DNA of 64,000 nt from Ignavibacteria bacterium (GTDB lineage: Bacteria; Bacteroidota; Ignavibacteria; Tepidaquicellales; Tepidaquicellaceae), in NCBI GenBank assembly GCA_019694675.1, contig JAIBBK010000087.1, positions 1-64,000 on the forward strand. The letters run 5' to 3'. Shown here piece by piece: positions 61,378 through 64,000 of this stretch. The notes beneath the pieces are model-generated. The model was not told where the DNA came from, made no database searches, and saw nothing but the letters and a program-made list of their open reading frames with translations. Every line of letters begins with the position of its first letter. Within the stretch, counting starts at the first letter, position 1. A program made the translations under genes and the position numbers.

Positions 61378-63019
61378 CTTTAATCTCCTTCCTTTTGGCT
61401 ATCTCCGGATGTTCGTAAGGCCCGTGATCAACTGTCGGGATCTGATCAAAATTAAGAAGCGGAGGCGGTGACGGGACCGTCCACTCGAGCGTTGTTCCGC
61501 CCCATGGATTTGACGGTGCCTTTGAACCGTTCCTCAAGCCTGAAAGAAGATTTGCAACCATTATGAGAATTCCGGAAACGAGTATCCATGAACCGACGGT
61601 CGATATAAGATGATAGACCTGAAACTCCGGAAGATAGTCATAATACCTTCTTGGCATTCCCATATAACCCATGATGAACATCGGGAAATAAAGAGTATTG
61701 AATCCGATGCCGATAATATACGCAGCCACTTTTGCCATCTTTTCATTGTACATCTTTCCGAACATCTTCGGGAACCAGTAATGTATAGATGCAAAAAATA
61801 TGATACCCATGCCCCCGAACATCACATAGTGAAAGTGTGCCACGACGAAATATGTGTCAGTGACGTGCAGGTCGGTATTGAGTGCTCCGAGCACAAGTCC
61901 CGTGAGGCCGCCGATAGAGAAAATGAAGAGGAACAGCATTGCGTACAACATCGGAGCGGTCATCTCAATTGAACCTTTGTAAAGAGTGGCTACCCAGTTG
62001 AAGACCTTGATACCGGAGGGAAGCGCAACGATAAAAGTGAGCAGTGAAAAGATGACTCTTGATGTATCGCTAATGCCGCTTGAGAACATGTGATGACCCC
62101 ATACAAGGTATCCCACTAGAGCGATTGCAAGGCTGGAAATTGCAATCGGCACATAACCGAAGATCGGCTTGCGGGCGAAAGTCGGAATTATCTCGGACAC
62201 GACACCCATTGCAGGCAGTATCATGATATAAACCGCAGGGTGCGAGTAGATCCAGAACAAATGCTGATAGAGAATCGGATCGCCTCCGAGAGTCGGGTCA
62301 AAGACTCCGATCCCGAACGCTCTTTCGAGTATTATCAGTACCAGAGTGATTCCCACAACCGGCGTTGCAAGCACCTGTATCCATGAAGTTGCATAAATAG
62401 ACCAGATGAATAGTGGCATTCTGAAGAAGGTCATTCCCGGGCATCTCAACCTGTGAATGGTGGTGATGAAGTTCAGTCCGGTCAGTATTGAAGAGAAGCC
62501 GAGCACGAAAGCTGCAAACACCGAAAGTGAAACATTGGTCGTGGTCCTTACGCTGTACGGCACATAGAATGTCCAGCCGGTATCAACCCATCCTCCTCCT
62601 CCGAAGAGGGAGAAGATTGCCAGCGCTCCTCCGATTATGTACAGATACCAGGAAAGAAGATTCAGTCTTGGAAACTGCACATCCATCGCTCCGATCTGAA
62701 TCGGAAGGAAGAAGTTGCCGAACACTGCAGGAATACCGGGAATAATGAACAGGAATATCATTATCACGCCGTGAAGCGTAAAGAGAGAATTGTAAGTCTG
62801 TGCCGACATGATCGTCTCGCCCGGTGAAAGCATTTCGAGCCTCATAAGCACTCCGAACGTCATGGCAGTGAGGAAAAACACCGACATGACCGTAAGGTAC
62901 ATGATCCCTATCCGCTTGTGGTCTGTAGTAAGCAGCCACGACAAGAGCCCCTTGTGCCTGCCCTTGACATGATAGAAATCAACTTCAGCCGCAGGAGCGG
63001 CTATAGTTCCGTTTGCCAT
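61370..63019 (-). CDS. coxA: Cytochrome c oxidase subunit I, A2-type heme-copper oxidase
   Basis: Catalytic subunit that reduces oxygen to water and pumps protons. 549 residues from the ATG at 63019 (MANGTIAAPAAEV); the frame stays open 33 codons further upstream but the conserved start is here. Twelve membrane spans. His83 in FTLHGVIMIF binds the low-spin heme; CuB and tyrosine lie in WIYSHPAVYIMILPAMG; the high-spin heme His and partner are in VVAHFHYVMFGG. The YS pair before HPAVY in place of HPEVY marks the A2 subfamily, as in Thermus caa3. Heme a type is inferred from ctaB and family. Sixteen bases after sco. Confidence 0.96.
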   Translation of the reverse strand: MANGTIAAPAAEVDFYHVKGRHKGLLSWLLTTDHKRIGIMYLTVMSVFFLTAMTFGVLMRLEMLSPGETIMSAQTYNSLFTLHGVIMIFLFIIPGIPAVFGNFFLPIQIGAMDVQFPRLNLLSWYLYIIGGALAIFSLFGGGGWVDTGWTFYVPYSVRTTTNVSLSVFAAFVLGFSSILTGLNFITTIHRLRCPGMTFFRMPLFIWSIYATSWIQVLATPVVGITLVLIILERAFGIGVFDPTLGGDPILYQHLFWIYSHPAVYIMILPAMGVVSEIIPTFARKPIFGYVPIAISSLAIALVGYLVWGHHMFSSGISDTSRVIFSLLTFIVALPSGIKVFNWVATLYKGSIEMTAPMLYAMLFLFIFSIGGLTGLVLGALNTDLHVTDTYFVVAHFHYVMFGGMGIIFFASIHYWFPKMFGKMYNEKMAKVAAYIIGIGFNTLYFPMFIMGYMGMPRRYYDYLPEFQVYHLISTVGSWILVSGILIMVANLLSGLRNGSKAPSNPWGGTTLEWTVPSPPPLLNFDQIPTVDHGPYEHPEIAKRKEIKDE

Positions 63020-63035
63020 CTTGATTAATATCCCT

Positions 63036-63827
63036 TTATGATTGTGTTTTCTTTTTCTTCTTGAGCAGAAGTACTCCCACAAATATGCCGAGCAGAAGCA
63101 ATATGCCGCCGCCTGCAATCCTTGTCACATTGAGCACATACTTCCTTGCGCCCGCGTCGTAACTGAAGCACATCTTAACAACCTTTGCAATTGTCGGAGT
63201 GACCTTTCCTTCGCTTGCTTCAAGCACTGCCATCTTAAAATCAAACGGCAGATAATCCGTACCGTAAAGATACCTTACAAGCTTGCCGTCAGGAGCAAGA
63301 ACCATTATTGAGGCCCCGTGAGCAAAATCGTTTCCCTGTTTCATGAAGTTGAATCCCAGCGCGCTTGTTACTTTGGCGATGTTCACACTGTCTCCGGAAA
63401 GAAATCTCCATGAATCCGGAGGTATCTCCCTCTTGAGGGTTGCCAGGTAATTCTCTTTCTTTGAAGCGGCAAGTACATGATCTTCCCTGTGGTCAAAACT
63501 TATCGTAAGAACATCAAAGTCTTTTCCGGGCTCAAGGTCCGTCCTTCCTACAACAGTCGTGAGGCCGTTAAGCAGAGGACTGCATATCCCCGGACACCTG
63601 AAATAAACCAGTGAAACGATAGTCGGTCTTGTAATAAGCGACTTCAGATTGACCTGTTTGCCGGACTCGTCGTTGAACACGATATCATCCGGCAATGTGT
63701 TTCCAAGCTTCTCAACAATGCCTACAGGATTCTCAACACCTGCTGTATCAGCGCTTACAAAAGCCGGAAGCGCATAAACAGAAAACAGGATCAGGAAGAA
63801 TGCTGCGATCGTGTTATTCTTTTTCAT
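63036..63827 (-). CDS. SCO1/SenC copper chaperone for the oxidase
   Basis: 263 residues. Signal peptide or anchor at the N-terminus (about 6-26), a thioredoxin-like domain with Cys78 and Cys82 in RCPGICSP and the copper-binding His170 in FAHGASIMV, and a C-terminal membrane span (GGGILLLLGIFVGVLLLKKK), which is unusual in the family where the anchor is normally at the N-terminus. Delivers copper to CuA of CoxB in the periplasm. Its ATG overlaps the stop of the upstream gene (ATGA), so it is not the first gene of the operon. Confidence 0.93.
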   Translation of the reverse strand: MKKNNTIAAFFLILFSVYALPAFVSADTAGVENPVGIVEKLGNTLPDDIVFNDESGKQVNLKSLITRPTIVSLVYFRCPGICSPLLNGLTTVVGRTDLEPGKDFDVLTISFDHREDHVLAASKKENYLATLKREIPPDSWRFLSGDSVNIAKVTSALGFNFMKQGNDFAHGASIMVLAPDGKLVRYLYGTDYLPFDFKMAVLEASEGKVTPTIAKVVKMCFSYDAGARKYVLNVTRIAGGGILLLLGIFVGVLLLKKKKKTQS

Positions 63828-64000
63828 ACTCTGTTCTTTGCAAATACCGTAACCAGATACTGATGAATCCTACCGAGTGTTTCCGGACCCGACCTGAAAG
63901 CTTCGGCCTTAAATCCTTTGTTGACCGGATCGATGCTCAGATATTTCATAAATGCCTCAGAGCTTTCCATCCAGTCCGTATTTGATGCAAGCGAATTCAG
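63824..64000 (-). CDS. C-terminal end of an unidentified gene, cut by window edge
   Basis: Translating the minus strand from base 64000 gives 58 residues ending at the TGA (63826-63824) that overlaps the sco ATG. The piece reads TDWMESSEAFMKYL, then IDPVNKGFKAEAFRSG and ends GRIHQYLVTVFAKNRV. It is soluble and charged, with no motif I recognise. In other Bacteroidota, genes for alternative complex III often precede this position, but this fragment shows no membrane span that would support that. Confidence 0.6.
   Translation of the reverse strand: MNSLASNTDWMESSEAFMKYLSIDPVNKGFKAEAFRSGPETLGRIHQYLVTVFAKNRV

Noticed and set aside
63020..63118. Upstream 33-codon extension of CoxA
   Set aside because: Overlaps the end of the sco gene, Cys-rich shadow sequence, and the conserved start is at 63019.

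Overview
The window looks like chromosomal DNA of a free-living, respiring Gram-negative bacterium of the Bacteroidota/FCB group, most like the Ignavibacteria. This is an inference from gene content. The evidence is a PorX response regulator, three PorV/PorQ-like outer-membrane proteins, a PorD-like DUF4835 protein, a secreted protein ending in the NYPNPFNPTTKI type sorting domain of the type IX secretion system (T9SS), an LPS transport set, and promoter-like sequences of the TTG-N20-TAnnTTTG kind. No transposase, phage gene, tRNA, rRNA or CRISPR array was found.

Layout. 1-1875 (minus): an N-acetylglucosamine-kinase-like gene and guaA, which runs off the left edge. 1985-2853: a non-coding tandem array with an exact 79-bp period. 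2923-6210 (plus): an ECF sigma factor and mutS. 6211-10455 (minus): a small secreted PepSY-like protein, a DinB-fold protein, then kdsD-lptC-lptA for Kdo and LPS transport. 10530-18731 (plus): rlmD, porX, tsaE, tsaB, accD, panC, a one-domain GlmU-like uridylyltransferase and glmM. 18764-31911 (minus): a tightly packed 13-kb run of twelve genes that joins envelope proteins (beta-barrel, lipoprotein, BNR/FlgD-type secreted protein, two PorV-like proteins) to glycan genes (GT39, GNAT/FemAB-like, NAD epimerase, N-formyltransferase, amidohydrolase, GT4-like transferase, Wzx flippase). 32100-33902 (plus): an acyl-CoA synthetase.

33981-48717 holds a broken complex I locus. nuoA-nuoB is followed by a T9SS cargo gene and a terminator, then nuoC-D-E-F and a second terminator. 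About 6.4 kb of unrelated genes follow (M28 peptidase, a beta-helix/dockerin-like protein, a lipoprotein, a HEAT-repeat protein) before an isolated nuoJ. Two paralogous beta-helix proteins with dockerin-like ends lie on either side of nuoA-F. 48718-53664 (minus): PorV-like, aldo/keto reductase, PfkB kinase, RmlD-like reductase and serS. 53740-56354 (plus): the DUF4835/PorD-like protein and an OmpA protein with TSP3 calcium repeats. 56528-57217 (minus): a sirtuin. 57317-64000 (minus): the aa3-type oxidase operon, transcribed sco, coxA, coxC, coxD, coxB, ctaB, then an eight-TM cytochrome c, ending at a clear terminator.

Together the genes describe aerobic respiration (complex I parts, A2-type oxidase, Cu and heme assembly factors), envelope building (LPS export, amino-sugar nucleotides, a surface glycan cluster) and T9SS secretion. 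The items most worth a second look are the 79-bp mosaic array, the glycan/PorV cluster, the split nuo locus with its embedded cargo gene, the missing standard start codon of ctaB and the membrane-embedded cytochrome c.
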